Below are positions 1 through 9,132 of a stretch of 64,000 bases of DNA, one piece after another. The stretch is from contig DATKKF010000042.1 of assembly GCA_035543115.1 (NCBI GenBank), forward strand, positions 56,027 to 120,026. Reading direction: 5' to 3'. The DNA comes from RPRB01 sp035543115. Its GTDB lineage: Bacteria; Myxococcota; Myxococcia; Myxococcales; Myxococcaceae. Within the stretch, counting starts at the first letter, position 1, and every line of letters begins with the position of its first letter. Made by a program: the position numbers and the translations under genes. A model generated the notes under the pieces. The model saw only the letters and a list, made by a program, of their open reading frames with translations, made no database searches and was not told where the DNA came from.

Positions 1-891
1 GCGGTCCTGGTTCACCGCCTCTCGCCGCCCGTGGATCACCGCATCGTGGATGGCGTCCTTCGGCCAGCGGCTGCGCGACGGCACCCCGAAGAGCCGCTCG
101 GCGTTGGTCTCGTTGTCGCAGAACAGGAGCTCGGGCGAGGTGCCGCCCTGCGTCGGGCCGGGCTCGAACCGGAACAGCCCGAGCGAGGCGTGGCGGGCGA
201 GCACGTGCCCGTCCTCCCCGAGAAGCTCGGGCCGCGGCCAGTACCCCTCGGTCGTCCGGCCCCAGGCCCAGCTGTTCCGGAACCAGAGCGTGGGGAGCAC
301 GTGCAGCGGCGCGGGCTCCGGACCGTGGTTGGTCAGGGTGAGCCGCATCCACAGGTCGTCCGGCGCCGCCTTGGCGTACTCGACGCGGACGTCGAAGTAG
401 CGGTTCCCGTCGAGGACGCCGGTGTCCAAGAGCTCGTACTCCGGGGCGCCACGGCCCCGGCGCCGGTTCTCCTCGACGAGCTGCGCGTAGGGGAACGCGC
501 GCTGCGGATACTTGTAGAGCGCCTCGAGGTAGCTGGAGGTCGGCGTGGCGTCGAGGAAGTAGTACAGCTCCTTCACGTCCTCGCCGTGGTTGCCCTCGTT
601 GCCGGTCAGCCCGTAGAACCGCTCCTTGAGGATGGGGTCCCGCTCGTTCCAGAGCGCCACCGCCAGACAGAGGCGGCACTCGCGATCGGTGATGCCGAGT
701 AGCCCGTCCTCTCCCCAGCGGTACGCCCGGGAGCGCGCGGCCTCGTGGGGGAAGTACTCCCAGGCCTCACCGGTGGCGGAGTAGTCCTCGCGCACCGTTC
801 CCCACTGGCGGTCGGACAGGTAGGGGCCCCACCGCTTCCAGTTCCGGGTGCGCTGGCCGTCCTCCAGCAGGCGCTGAGACTCGGGGTCCAC
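1..891 (-). CDS. GH63/MGH1-like glycosidase, N-terminal part, gene runs off the left edge
   Basis: About 297 codons are visible, read leftwards from a GTG at 891; the stop lies outside the window. The N-terminus contains the stretches NWKRWGPYLSDRQWGTVRED, SRAYRWGEDG and LTGNEGNHGEDVKE, which I recognise from large bacterial MGH1/GH63-type glucosidases that act on alpha-glucosides. The visible part matches the N-terminal beta-sandwich; the catalytic (alpha/alpha) barrel lies off the edge. No signal peptide is seen, so it is probably cytoplasmic. The substrate cannot be told from this part, but GlgX and TreY elsewhere in the window suggest storage or osmolyte glucans. An in-frame GTG at 915 is an alternative start. 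Confidence 0.82.
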   Translation of the reverse strand, partial: MDPESQRLLEDGQRTRNWKRWGPYLSDRQWGTVREDYSATGEAWEYFPHEAARSRAYRWGEDGLLGITDRECRLCLAVALWNERDPILKERFYGLTGNEGNHGEDVKELYYFLDATPTSSYLEALYKYPQRAFPYAQLVEENRRRGRGAPEYELLDTGVLDGNRYFDVRVEYAKAAPDDLWMRLTLTNHGPEPAPLHVLPTLWFRNSWAWGRTTEGYWPRPELLGEDGHVLARHASLGLFRFEPGPTQGGTSPELLFCDNETNAERLFGVPSRSRWPKDAIHDAVIHGRREAVNQDR

Positions 892-995
892 GGACCATCC
901 ACCAAACCAGCACACGTCGGGGGCTGCAACGGGAGAACAGCGACAGGAAGCGGCACGCACCCCGGCCCGCCGCTAAGGAGACTCCCCGCAGGACC

Positions 996-1931
996 ATGAG
1001 CCCCACCGGATCCACAGCCTCGACGAGTCGCGTTGCGGTGGGGCTCGCCCTCTTCTCGCTCTACGTCATCTGGGGCTCGACCTACCTCGCGATGCGGGTG
1101 GCGCTGGCCGGCTTCGGGCCGTTCACCATGGCGGCGATCCGCTTCCTGGTCGCCGGCGTGGTGATGCTGGCCATCGCCCGTGCCCGGGGGGAGTCGCTCC
1201 CCACCGGACGGCAGTGGCGCAATGCGGCGGCCATTGGCACCCTCCTGCTCGCCTGCGGGAACGGCGGCGTGGCCCTCGCCGAGCAGACCGTCACCTCGGG
1301 CCTGGCGGCGCTGATGGTCTCGGCGGTGCCCCTGTGGATGGCGCTGTTCGCCGGACTGTGGGGCCGCTGGCCGGCGACCAAGGACTGGGTCGCGCTGGTG
1401 CTGGGGTTCGGCGGCATCATCCTCCTCAACCTGGGAAGCGAGCTGCGCGGGAGTGCCGGCGGCGTGGCGGCGCTGACCTTCGCCACCGCGGCCTGGGCCT
1501 TTGGCTCCCTGTGGAGCCGCCGTCTCGACCTCCCGAAGGGGATGATGGCCGCCGGCGCGGAGATGTTCACCGCCGGATCGGTGCTCGTGGCACTGAGCCT
1601 GCTCCACGGCGAGCGGATGCCCGCCATCGTCCCGGGACGGGCGGTGGTGGCGGTGGCCTACCTGGTCGTGGCCGGCTCGCTGGTGGCGTACACCGCCTAC
1701 CTGTACCTCCTGGCGCGGGTGCCGGCGCCGGTGGCCTCGAGCTACGCCTACGTCAACCCGCTCGTCGCGCTGGCGCTCGGCGCGGCGTTCGGCGGAGAGC
1801 GATTGCCACAGGCCCTGCTGGTCTCGGTGCCGCTCATCCTGACTGCAGTGGTGCTGGTGCTCCGTCCGGCCCCTGCCCGGCTGGCGGTGCCGGTGCCGGC
1901 GCTCCGAGCTCCACGCCCCAACCGAGGGTGA
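996..1931 (+). CDS. yedA: EamA/DMT-family exporter, YedA-like
   Basis: A 311-residue integral membrane protein with about ten hydrophobic helices in two EamA repeats (roughly residues 15-145 and 155-295). The N-terminal segment YVIWGSTYLAMRVAL and the QTVTSGLAALMVSAVPLW stretch are typical of the YedA/RhtA-like branch of the drug/metabolite transporter superfamily. Members export amino acids or small drugs by proton exchange in the inner membrane; the substrate here is unknown. It is read divergently from the glycosidase, with about 100 bases between the starts, and the ATG follows a purine-rich AAGGAGACT stretch about 20 bases upstream. It stands alone, without operon partners. Confidence 0.88.
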   Translation: MSPTGSTASTSRVAVGLALFSLYVIWGSTYLAMRVALAGFGPFTMAAIRFLVAGVVMLAIARARGESLPTGRQWRNAAAIGTLLLACGNGGVALAEQTVTSGLAALMVSAVPLWMALFAGLWGRWPATKDWVALVLGFGGIILLNLGSELRGSAGGVAALTFATAAWAFGSLWSRRLDLPKGMMAAGAEMFTAGSVLVALSLLHGERMPAIVPGRAVVAVAYLVVAGSLVAYTAYLYLLARVPAPVASSYAYVNPLVALALGAAFGGERLPQALLVSVPLILTAVVLVLRPAPARLAVPVPALRAPRPNRG

Positions 1932-2056
1932 GGCGCGCGGGGCGTCCCCGCGCCGGGCACCGTCATGCACTCCCACCCGACCGCCTGGCGGCGCACCCCG
2001 GCGCCCCGGAAACATGTCTTCACACTCGCCCGGCCGCTGGTACCGTTCCGGGGCGC

Positions 2057-2995
2057 GTGTCGGTCCTCCTCCTCGTGCTGCTGGGCGCGGCGTCTCCCGA
2101 CGTGGTGTGTCTCGGCCCGGGCGTGTGCACCCCGGTGGCCCGTCTGGGCTGGCAGGGAGCGGTGGAGGTGGTGCGGCACAGCGAGCGGCTGCCTGCACGC
2201 GTCGAGCCCGGAGCGCCGTTCGCAGCCTGGATGACCTGGCCCGGGCCGCCCGAGGCGGTGCGACGCCATGTGGAGCAAGGGCAGCCGGTGGAGCTCCGCG
2301 CGGTCATTCCTGCCGCGCAGCTCCGGCTGAGCGTCGCGCCGGGGCTCGTCACGGAGGGCGGCAGTGAGCCCGGCGTCCTGGCGTTCCTGGTGTCCGATCC
2401 GCTGGGGGGTGGAAGCGAGACGCTGGCGCTGCCGGAGTCCATCGCCGCAGCCGAGTCCCTGGGGCTGCTGAGCCCCGCCCAGACGAGCGAGGTCGGGCGG
2501 TGGCGGAGCACCGCGGCAAGCTGGCAGTCCCGGCTCGCGGCCGAGTGGGCGGCCTTCACCCGCTCGCCCAGGCCGGCGTCGGTCCGATCGAGCCTGCTCC
2601 ACACCCTGGGGACGGCGCCGGCTCCGCCGTCGCCCGAGCAGTTCCTCACCGAGGCGCAGCGGACGGAGCTGCGCCGGCGCGGCCACGCGCTCGAGGGACG
2701 CATCCTGGTGGAAGACCTTCCCGGAGACTCCTACCGGCTGAAGGTCGAGGGCGTGCCGCTCAACCAGCTGGTGGAGGAATGGAATGCCGGCCTGCACGGG
2801 CTCGTCGGCCGGCTGGAGCGGGTGCCACGGCCGCGGTTCCATGTGCGACCGGGCCACCGCCACGAGGAGGTGAGCTTCACGCTCGAGGTGCGCTCGGACG
2901 TGGACGAGACGCGCCTGTCGCAGGTCGCCCGGAGGCTCCGGGAGATCCCGGGCCTGGAGATGGACGGGACGGAGCTTCCACCGCCGGGCCTGTAG
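2057..2995 (+). CDS. Secreted hypothetical protein
   Basis: The predicted product has 312 residues from a GTG start. The first residues form a short hydrophobic signal (SVLLLVLLGAASP), so export is likely; the start was chosen because it places this signal at the N-terminus. The remainder is charged, with no transmembrane helix and no catalytic motif I recognise. A small pair of cysteines follows the signal (VVCLGPGVC). The C-terminal 100 residues hold regular alternating charged segments (RHEEVSFTLEVRSDVDETR), like a mixed alpha/beta domain. It lies between a transporter and an M1 peptidase on the same strand with gaps of 125 and 239 bases, so it probably has its own promoter. Function unknown. 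Confidence 0.65.
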   Translation: MSVLLLVLLGAASPDVVCLGPGVCTPVARLGWQGAVEVVRHSERLPARVEPGAPFAAWMTWPGPPEAVRRHVEQGQPVELRAVIPAAQLRLSVAPGLVTEGGSEPGVLAFLVSDPLGGGSETLALPESIAAAESLGLLSPAQTSEVGRWRSTAASWQSRLAAEWAAFTRSPRPASVRSSLLHTLGTAPAPPSPEQFLTEAQRTELRRRGHALEGRILVEDLPGDSYRLKVEGVPLNQLVEEWNAGLHGLVGRLERVPRPRFHVRPGHRHEEVSFTLEVRSDVDETRLSQVARRLREIPGLEMDGTELPPPGL

Positions 2996-3234
2996 ACGCT
3001 GAGCCGCGGACGGGGCCTCGCGGCGGGGGGAGGCGTCCGACAAGCCCAGCGAGTCCTCGTGGCCGTTGTTCGCTGCCCGGCTCCTCCACGAGCCCGCACG
3101 AGCGCGCCACACCCGACACCCCGCCTGAGCCCCGGAGCTCGAGACCAGAGACGGGACCGCCCGTCGGGGAGGTGCCTCGCCGCGTCCGGAGTTTGCCCAC
3201 CTGGCGGCTGCCGGGCACTCTTCGAGCCCAACGC

Positions 3235-5292
3235 ATGCTCTTGCCCCTCCTGGTCTCGGCCTTGGTCGGAACCACCCCTGCGCCGGCCCGCTTCGACCAG
3301 ACCGGACGAAGCATCGGCCCGGCGCTCAGCGAACGCACGGCGAGCTACGTTCTCGAGGCGCGCTACGACCCTGCGAACCGACAGGTCAAAGGAACGGCGC
3401 GGCTCACCTGGACCAACCGCTCCGACGCCCCGCAAGCAACGCTCTGGTTCCACGCGTACTGGAACGCCTTCAAGAACGCCGACAGCACCTTCTCCCGGGA
3501 GGCGAGCCGGTTCGGCTCGCGCTCGGGGACGGGCGGCTACCGCCGTGACGACTGGGGCTGGACGGAGATCCGCGCCGCACGGCTCCCCGACGGCACCGAC
3601 GTCCGCCCCACGCTGCGCTGGGAGCGGCCCGACGACGGCAACGCAGCCGACCAGACGGTCTTCACCCTCACCCTCCCCACGCCGGTCCCGCCGCAGGGAA
3701 CGGTCACGCTCGAGCTGGCCTGGGAGGCGCGCGTGCCGAAGCTCGCCGCTCGCACCGGCGTCGCGGGGAAGTACACCCTCTTCGGCCAGTGGTTCCCGAA
3801 GCTCGGCGTTCTCGAGGTGCCGCCCCAGCGCGGCGTCCGTACGCCCACCTGGAACTGCCATCAGTTCCACGCCAGCAGCGAGTTCTACGCCGACTTCGGC
3901 AGCTACGACGCCCTGCTCACCGTCCCGCGGGCGATGGTCGTCGCCGCCACCGGGGTGCGCACCGGCCGCACCGAGAATCCCGACGGCACCGTGACCCACC
4001 GCTTCCACCAGGACGACGTCATCGACTTCGCCTGGGCCGCGTGGGACGGCGCCCTGGAGGTACACGACGTCTTCCGCAGCGATGGGCTGCCCGAGGTGGC
4101 GCTCACCGTGCTCGTCCCGGCGAGCGCACAGCAGACGGCACCGCAGGCCTTCGCCGCCGCGAAGGCCACGCTCGAGCACGGCGGGCGGCACTGGCTCCCG
4201 TACCCGTACCCTCACCTCACCCTGGTCGCACCGCCCCTCGGCTCGAACGACGAGTCGGGCGGGATGGAGTACCCGACGTTCGTCACCGTGTACTCGCGCA
4301 CCGATCCGGTCGGGCCGCGCGACATCCTGCTCTGGGAGGTGACCGTCCACGAGGTCGGGCACAACTGGTGGCAAGGGATGCTCGCCTCGAACGAGTTCGA
4401 GGAGGCCTGGCTCGACGAGGGAATCGACACCTGGGCCACCGCGGAGGTGCTCGAGGGCGTGGGGCTGGACTGGAACCTGGCCCAGCTGGCCCCGCCTGGC
4501 ACCCGCTGGCTGCTCGCGCCCGTGCTTCGATCGGCGGTGGCCGACCGGGACATCCGCGCCCGCGCCTCCGTCCCACGCTACCAGTCCTCGATCGTCCGCC
4601 CGGGCTGGCGCTTCAAGGGTGGCAGCGACGTGGGCCGGAGCACCTACAGCCGCGCCGCCGCCGTCCTCCGAACGCTCGAGCAAGAGGTGGGCCCGGAGAG
4701 GTTCTCCCGCATCATGCGCACCTACGCCGAGCGCTGGGCGTTCCGTCATCCGGGCACCGACGACTTCCTGCAGGTCGCCTCGGAGATCGGTGGGAAGGAC
4801 CTCCGGCCGCTCGGGAGCGCACTCCTCCGCGGCACCGCCGGGCTGGACGATGCGGTGGCCGAGCTGAGCTGCAAGCGCCGTCCGGTGGCCGGCGGACCCG
4901 GGCTCTACGACGCCGACGGCGGGACGCCCACCTTCCGGCGCTCCCGCGGTGGCAATGCCGACCCGGCGCTGGCCCGGTGCGAGGTGCTCGTCGAGCGCCG
5001 AGGCGACCTTCCGTTTCCTCTCCCGGTCGAGCTCACCTTCCAGGACGGAAATCGCACCACCCTCCAGGTTCCCTCGGACGAGATTTGGAGCCGGTTCGAC
5101 GTGGAACGCCCGTACCCCGGTGGCGAGGTCGTCCGGGCCGAGGTGCACCCCGGCGCGCCGCCGCCGCTGGACGCGAACCCGGCGAACGACGCTCGCTCGC
5201 TCGCGGCCACGCCCGGCCCGGCGCTCTCGGTGGCGGGCTGGCTCCTGTACTCCGGGCAGCTGCTGGCCGCAGCGGTGGGGTCGCTCCTGTGA
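3235..5292 (+). CDS. M1-family zinc metallopeptidase, secreted
   Basis: A 685-residue protein with an N-terminal signal (MLLPLLVSALVGTTPAPA) and the gluzincin signature HEVGH at residues 372-376 followed 18 residues later by the third zinc ligand E395 in WLDEG, the M1 spacing HEXXH-x18-E. A GGMEYP stretch upstream matches the GxMEN substrate-binding motif in altered form. The N-terminal 230 residues look like the M1 beta-sandwich. The protein probably acts as an aminopeptidase-like enzyme in the periplasm. A hydrophobic stretch close to the C-terminus (LSVAGWLLYSGQLLAAAVG) may anchor it in the membrane. Its stop overlaps the start of the next gene by four bases (GTGA), implying coupled translation. 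Confidence 0.85.
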   Translation: MLLPLLVSALVGTTPAPARFDQTGRSIGPALSERTASYVLEARYDPANRQVKGTARLTWTNRSDAPQATLWFHAYWNAFKNADSTFSREASRFGSRSGTGGYRRDDWGWTEIRAARLPDGTDVRPTLRWERPDDGNAADQTVFTLTLPTPVPPQGTVTLELAWEARVPKLAARTGVAGKYTLFGQWFPKLGVLEVPPQRGVRTPTWNCHQFHASSEFYADFGSYDALLTVPRAMVVAATGVRTGRTENPDGTVTHRFHQDDVIDFAWAAWDGALEVHDVFRSDGLPEVALTVLVPASAQQTAPQAFAAAKATLEHGGRHWLPYPYPHLTLVAPPLGSNDESGGMEYPTFVTVYSRTDPVGPRDILLWEVTVHEVGHNWWQGMLASNEFEEAWLDEGIDTWATAEVLEGVGLDWNLAQLAPPGTRWLLAPVLRSAVADRDIRARASVPRYQSSIVRPGWRFKGGSDVGRSTYSRAAAVLRTLEQEVGPERFSRIMRTYAERWAFRHPGTDDFLQVASEIGGKDLRPLGSALLRGTAGLDDAVAELSCKRRPVAGGPGLYDADGGTPTFRRSRGGNADPALARCEVLVERRGDLPFPLPVELTFQDGNRTTLQVPSDEIWSRFDVERPYPGGEVVRAEVHPGAPPPLDANPANDARSLAATPGPALSVAGWLLYSGQLLAAAVGSLL

Positions 5293-6239
5293 GCGGGACG
5301 CGGCGGCCAGGAGTGCTCGAGGCGATCGGGGTGGGGTTCCGCGAGTGGCGGACGGTGGCATTGCTCCTCTGGGCCAACTGGCTCGTCGCGGGCCTGATGG
5401 TCGCCCCGTCGATACCCCGGGTGGCGGCCGCCTTCGGGCACGCGCCCCGGGCAGCGGGGAAGCCGCTGCTCTCCACCTTGCTGCTGCTCGGCCTCGGGGC
5501 CGTGTTCGAGGGCGGCGGCGCTCCGTCCGTGGCCGCGCCGCTCCTCCTCCTGGTCGTGCTCCAGACCTTCCTGGTGGGCGGCGTGGTGTGGCGTGCCTGC
5601 GCCGGCGGGCCGTTCCGGGTCGGGGCGTTCCTCGGCCAGTCGGGGCGCCTGGTGGCGCGCAACGCACGGCTCTACCTCTGGCTGCTCCTGCTCCTCCCCG
5701 TGGCGGCCCTGGTTCCGGCCGCGCTCGCGCTCGGGATGCGCGCGCTCGGCCTGCCGACGGTGTTCACCGTCTCCGGCGAGACCTGGCTCTTCGGCCGGCC
5801 GTTCACCGCCTGGAGCGTGCTCCACCTGGGTGTGGTGGCGCTCGCGTTCGCGCTGTGGAGGCTGTCGCTCGACGTCGGCCGGGTACTGCTCTTCCGGGAC
5901 GATCTCCGGGCGACGCGCCGGGCTGCCTGGCGTGCGGTGCGGCTGGTGCTCCGGGCTCCGTTGTCGGTCGTGCTCTACGCGGTGCTCGGAGGGATCGCCA
6001 CGCTCGCCGTTCTCCTCGCGGCGCGCGGGCGGGCGTCGCTTCCGGAGGGAAACGCCGGGCTCGCGCTGCTCGCGCTCGGCGTGGGGCAGCTCGTGCTGTG
6101 GATCCGCCTCGCCTTCCAGGTGGCCGGGACGCGCTTCGCCGCGGCGCTGGTCGAGCGCACCGAGCCCCCCAGCGAGGCGCCGGGGGCGCACGATGTGTGG
6201 CCCGCGGAACGCGCACCGGCCGACGCTCCGCCGGGTTGA
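5289..6239 (+). CDS. Multi-pass membrane protein coupled to the M1 peptidase
   Basis: The 316-residue product starts at a GTG that overlaps the upstream peptidase stop. It has about six hydrophobic helices (for example LLLWANWLVAGLMVAPSIP near residue 25, FEGGGAPSVAAPLLLLVVL near 80, LYLWLLLLLPVAALVPAAL near 125, VLHLGVVALAFALWRL near 180) and a hydrophilic C-terminal tail. No motif is recognised; general architecture resembles uncharacterised integral membrane proteins with glycerophosphoryl-diesterase membrane-domain-like topology. The four-base overlap suggests that it works together with the peptidase, perhaps as a membrane partner. This is inference from gene order only. Confidence 0.72.
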   Translation: MSGTRRPGVLEAIGVGFREWRTVALLLWANWLVAGLMVAPSIPRVAAAFGHAPRAAGKPLLSTLLLLGLGAVFEGGGAPSVAAPLLLLVVLQTFLVGGVVWRACAGGPFRVGAFLGQSGRLVARNARLYLWLLLLLPVAALVPAALALGMRALGLPTVFTVSGETWLFGRPFTAWSVLHLGVVALAFALWRLSLDVGRVLLFRDDLRATRRAAWRAVRLVLRAPLSVVLYAVLGGIATLAVLLAARGRASLPEGNAGLALLALGVGQLVLWIRLAFQVAGTRFAAALVERTEPPSEAPGAHDVWPAERAPADAPPG

Positions 6240-6246
6240 CACTGGC

Positions 6247-6260
6247 GAGGCTTGGGCCTC
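6247..6260. terminator. Possible terminator hairpin between convergent genes
   Basis: A perfect 5-bp inverted repeat (GAGGC, four-base loop, GCCTC) lies in the 39 bases between the ends of two convergent genes. No T run follows on either side, so an intrinsic terminator is possible but weak. Confidence 0.3.
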
Positions 6261-6278
6261 TGCGGATTGTGTGGCGGG

Positions 6279-7601
6279 TCATCCGCGCGAGGTTCGAGGA
6301 GGCCTGCCCGGCTCGCGCTCGCCACGCGCACGGACGGTGAAGCCGACCCGGGCGCCACCCTCGGCCCGGTTCTCGGCGAAGGCCGAGCCGCCGTGCGCCT
6401 CGGCGATGCGCCGGACCAGCGCGAGCCCGAGGCCCAGGCCGTCGCTCGCCTCGCCGCGCTGGAACGGGGCGAAGGCGCGCTCACCGGCATCGGGGAGGCC
6501 GGGCCCCGCGTCCTCCACCGAGAAGCGCACCACGCCATCCGGTCCGTCCACCCGGAGCCGGGTCACCCCGCCGCCGTGCACCCGCGCGTTCTCGAGGAGA
6601 TTGGACAGGGCGCGCTGGAGGAGCGTCGGGTCGCCCTGGAGCGACACCGGGGCGGACTCCACCTCGAGCAGGGCCGTGGACAGCGCGGCCCGCTCCAGCG
6701 CCCGCGCCCCGAGGTCTCTGGCGTCGAGCGGCAGGCGGGCCATGGCGCTGAAGTCGAGCCGTGCCGAGGCGAGCAGCTCACCCACCAGCGCGTCCATCTC
6801 CAGCACCTCGTGCTCGAGCTGATCCAGCACCGAGGTGTCCCCGCCGCGCCCGAGCTCGAGGAGGAGCCGGACGCGGGCCAGCGGCGTGCGCAGCTCGTGG
6901 CTCACCGCGGCCAGCAGCTCGCGCTGGTCCTTCAGCTGCCGCTCGATGCGCTCGGCCATCCCGTTCATCACCTCGGCCAGCGAGCGCACCTCGCCGCGGG
7001 CGAACCGCACGTCGAACCGGCTCTGGAGCCGGCCCTCACCCAGATCGCGCGCCACGCGGGTGAGCTCCTCCAGCGGCCAGGCCAGCTTCCGGGCGATGCG
7101 GCCCGACATCGCCCAGAGCATCGCCAGCACCACGCTGAGGGCGAGCAGCGCGGTCCAGCCGCTCCATCGGCCCTGTGGCCAGGGCTGGACCCGCACCACG
7201 CCCACCGTCACCCCCCGCTGCACCACGGAGGCGCTCGCCGTCCAGCGGTGCGCGGGCGGACCGAACCGGCCCAGCTCCGTGCCCCGGGCGTCCTCGAGCT
7301 TCAGCGCCCAGCCGAGCTGCTGAGAGAGCTCCGAGGCCCAGGTGTCACGCTCCTGCGGATCGCCCCACACCCGCGCCGCCTGCGCCCCGATCAGCGCCTG
7401 CACGTTCTCCCACTGCGCCCGGGGGGAAGGCCCACGCAGCCGCTCCACGCCCGCGGTCACCGCCGAGACGACCAAGGCGGTGACCAGGATGGACACCCCG
7501 AACCAGACGAACAGCCGCCGTTGCATCCGGGCGCGGTTGCGCCAGCGCGTCAGGTCCGTCCAGCGGCTCCGGTGGTGCCACGGGTGGGAGGGCGGGACCA
7601 C
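6279..7601 (-). CDS. Sensor histidine kinase, CpxA/EnvZ type
   Basis: A 440-residue membrane sensor. A first transmembrane helix (FVWFGVSILVTALVVSAVTAG) is followed by a periplasmic sensor region of about 100 residues, a second helix (TALLALSVVLAMLWAMSG), a HAMP linker, a HisKA domain with the H box AAVSHELRTPL (phospho-acceptor His near residue 235), and an HATPase_c domain with N box (NLLENARVHG), G1 (DAGPGLP) and G2 (GLGLGLALV). It autophosphorylates and passes phosphate to the response regulator encoded directly upstream; the two genes are separated by two bases. The GTG start chosen leaves an Arg-rich N-terminus; an internal ATG at residue 26 (MQRRLFVWFG) is also plausible. Confidence 0.9.
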   Translation of the reverse strand: MVPPSHPWHHRSRWTDLTRWRNRARMQRRLFVWFGVSILVTALVVSAVTAGVERLRGPSPRAQWENVQALIGAQAARVWGDPQERDTWASELSQQLGWALKLEDARGTELGRFGPPAHRWTASASVVQRGVTVGVVRVQPWPQGRWSGWTALLALSVVLAMLWAMSGRIARKLAWPLEELTRVARDLGEGRLQSRFDVRFARGEVRSLAEVMNGMAERIERQLKDQRELLAAVSHELRTPLARVRLLLELGRGGDTSVLDQLEHEVLEMDALVGELLASARLDFSAMARLPLDARDLGARALERAALSTALLEVESAPVSLQGDPTLLQRALSNLLENARVHGGGVTRLRVDGPDGVVRFSVEDAGPGLPDAGERAFAPFQRGEASDGLGLGLALVRRIAEAHGGSAFAENRAEGGARVGFTVRARGEREPGRPPRTSRG

Positions 7602-7603
7602 CG

Positions 7604-8287
7604 CTAGCGTTCCCGGCTGAGCACGTAGCCCACGCCGCGCACCGTCTTGATCCGCCGGGGCGAGCGCGGGTCGTCCCCCAGCTTCGCCCGGAGGTGCGAG
7701 ATGTGGACGTCCACCGTGCGCTCGCCGACCACGACGTCGCTCCGGCCCGCCTCGGCGAGGAGCGCGTCGCGGGGGATGACCCGCCCGGCCCGCCGCATCA
7801 GCGCGACGAGGATGTCGAACTCCAGGCCGGTGAGATCCACCGGCTTGCCCTCCACCATGACCTGTCGCGAGCCCACGTCCACCTGCACGTCGGCCACCGC
7901 GAGCTTCTCGCTCACCGCGTCCGGGGCGCTGCGGCGGAGCACCGCCCGGAGACGAGCGAGCAGCTCGCGGGGGCTGAAGGGCTTGGGCACGTAGTCGTCC
8001 GCGCCGATCTCCAGCCCCACCACCCGGTCAGTCTCGTCGCCCTTGGCGGTGAGCATCAGGATGGGCACGCGGCTCTTGGTCCGGATGCGCCGGAGCACCT
8101 CCAGCCCGTCCATGCCCGGGAGCATGATGTCCAGGAGCACGGCGTCGAAGGGGGAGGTGTCCAGCGCCTGGATGCCGCTCGGGCCGTCGTAGGCCGGCTG
8201 GACGGATACCCCGTTCTGCCCCAGCCAGCTGACCAGCAGCTCCTGCAGCCGGCGATCGTCATCGATGCACAGCACCCGGACGGGCAT
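7604..8287 (-). CDS. OmpR-family response regulator
   Basis: A 227-residue regulator with a receiver domain (acidic pocket D9-D10-D11, phospho-acceptor D53 in LLDIMLPGMDG, conserved Thr in MLTAK and Lys in PKPF) and a C-terminal winged-helix DNA-binding domain ending in RTVDVHISHLRAKLGDDP and RIKTVRGVGYVL. It resembles CpxR/RstA-type regulators. It is the third gene in an operon with a CpxP/Spy-like protein, a small membrane protein and the cognate kinase, so it most likely controls an envelope or metal stress response, perhaps including its own operon. Confidence 0.92.
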   Translation of the reverse strand: MPVRVLCIDDDRRLQELLVSWLGQNGVSVQPAYDGPSGIQALDTSPFDAVLLDIMLPGMDGLEVLRRIRTKSRVPILMLTAKGDETDRVVGLEIGADDYVPKPFSPRELLARLRAVLRRSAPDAVSEKLAVADVQVDVGSRQVMVEGKPVDLTGLEFDILVALMRRAGRVIPRDALLAEAGRSDVVVGERTVDVHISHLRAKLGDDPRSPRRIKTVRGVGYVLSRER

Positions 8288-8298
8288 GACGAGCCAGT

Positions 8299-8502
8299 CT
8301 AACGTCCGGGCTCGTCACCCGGCAGGAGCGGTGAGGAGGGGTGGCCCGCGGCGCCGCGTGCGGCCTCCGCGCAGAGCCCGGCCATGTGCCGCTCCCACGC
8401 CAGCCGGCGCTCCCAGTGTCGCATCCGGAGCGCGTGGAAGCCCGACCCGAAGCCGAGGAGGACCCCGGCGGTGAGGAGTGCGATGCGCACGTCACGTCGC
8501 AT
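8299..8502 (-). CDS. Small single-helix membrane protein in a two-component operon
   Basis: A 67-residue product with one N-terminal hydrophobic segment (IALLTAGVLLGFGSGFHAL) and a charged remainder with WERRLAWERHMAGL. A strong ribosome-binding site, GGAGGA, sits eight to nine bases before the ATG, which supports it being a real gene. It lies 17 bases after the CpxP-like gene and 11 bases before the response regulator. No family recognised; a role as a membrane accessory to the sensor system is a guess from position. Confidence 0.65.
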   Translation of the reverse strand: MRRDVRIALLTAGVLLGFGSGFHALRMRHWERRLAWERHMAGLCAEAARGAAGHPSSPLLPGDEPGR

Positions 8503-8519
8503 GGTCGTTCCTCCTCACG

Positions 8520-9011
8520 TCAGTTCCACCGCCGGCGCCAGCCGGAGGCCAGGAGGTCTGCCAGCTCGGCTCGCTGGCGGGGATCCAGCGCCTCGTGAAC
8601 CCGCGCCGCCTGTCCGCGCAGCGTATCGCGCAGGCTCGCCATCCGCGCCTCGGCCCGGGCGAAGGCCTCCTCCAGCGCCGCCGCGTCGAACGTCTCGCCG
8701 CGGATGCTGCGGGCGACGTCGGACCGCATCCGCTCGGCGTCGTCGTGCCAGCCACCCATCGTGCCGCGCAGCGCGTCGGCCGCCTCGGCGATCACCTTCT
8801 CCTGTCCAGGCGAGGTGTCTATGCGCTCGAACAGCCAGCGCAGCGGGCCGCGCCCGCCCGGACGGCCCGGCCCTCCCCAGCCCTCGTGCCGCCACCCACC
8901 CCACCGCCGCCTTCCCCACGGCCCCGGGCCGTGGGCGTACGCCCAGCCGCCACCGCGCATCGTCCGGGCCAGCCCGTACAGACAGGCCGCACCCACCAGG
9001 AAACCCAGCAT
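8520..9011 (-). CDS. CpxP/Spy-like periplasmic stress or heavy-metal sensor protein
   Basis: The 163-residue product has an N-terminal hydrophobic helix (MLGFLVGAACLYGLARTM), a Gly/Trp/Arg-rich linker (residues 20-55) and a long helical domain (residues 60-150) that contains the LDPRQRAELADLL motif typical of the LTXXQ/Spy-CpxP and heavy-metal-resistance CnrR/ZraP-like fold. Proteins of this kind bind unfolded proteins or metals in the periplasm and restrain a sensor kinase. It is the first gene of the operon with a small membrane protein, response regulator and kinase, which fits a feedback inhibitor. The start is the in-frame ATG directly before the hydrophobic helix. Confidence 0.72.
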   Translation of the reverse strand: MLGFLVGAACLYGLARTMRGGGWAYAHGPGPWGRRRWGGWRHEGWGGPGRPGGRGPLRWLFERIDTSPGQEKVIAEAADALRGTMGGWHDDAERMRSDVARSIRGETFDAAALEEAFARAEARMASLRDTLRGQAARVHEALDPRQRAELADLLASGWRRRWN

Positions 9012-9132
9012 CACTCGTCTTCTCCAGTCAGGGGCGACGGAAGTGCCGCCCGCGGGAGCAGAGGTAAACCGGGGGTGTGAAGCCGCCGCCCCGGCTCCGG
9101 TGAAGAAGTGCAAACGCACGGCCCCCGGACTC

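Noticed and set aside
606..2198. Minus-strand 530-codon frame across the YedA-like gene
   Set aside because: Crosses two unrelated regions, Arg/Gly/His-rich, no domain; the plus strand has ten convincing membrane helices.
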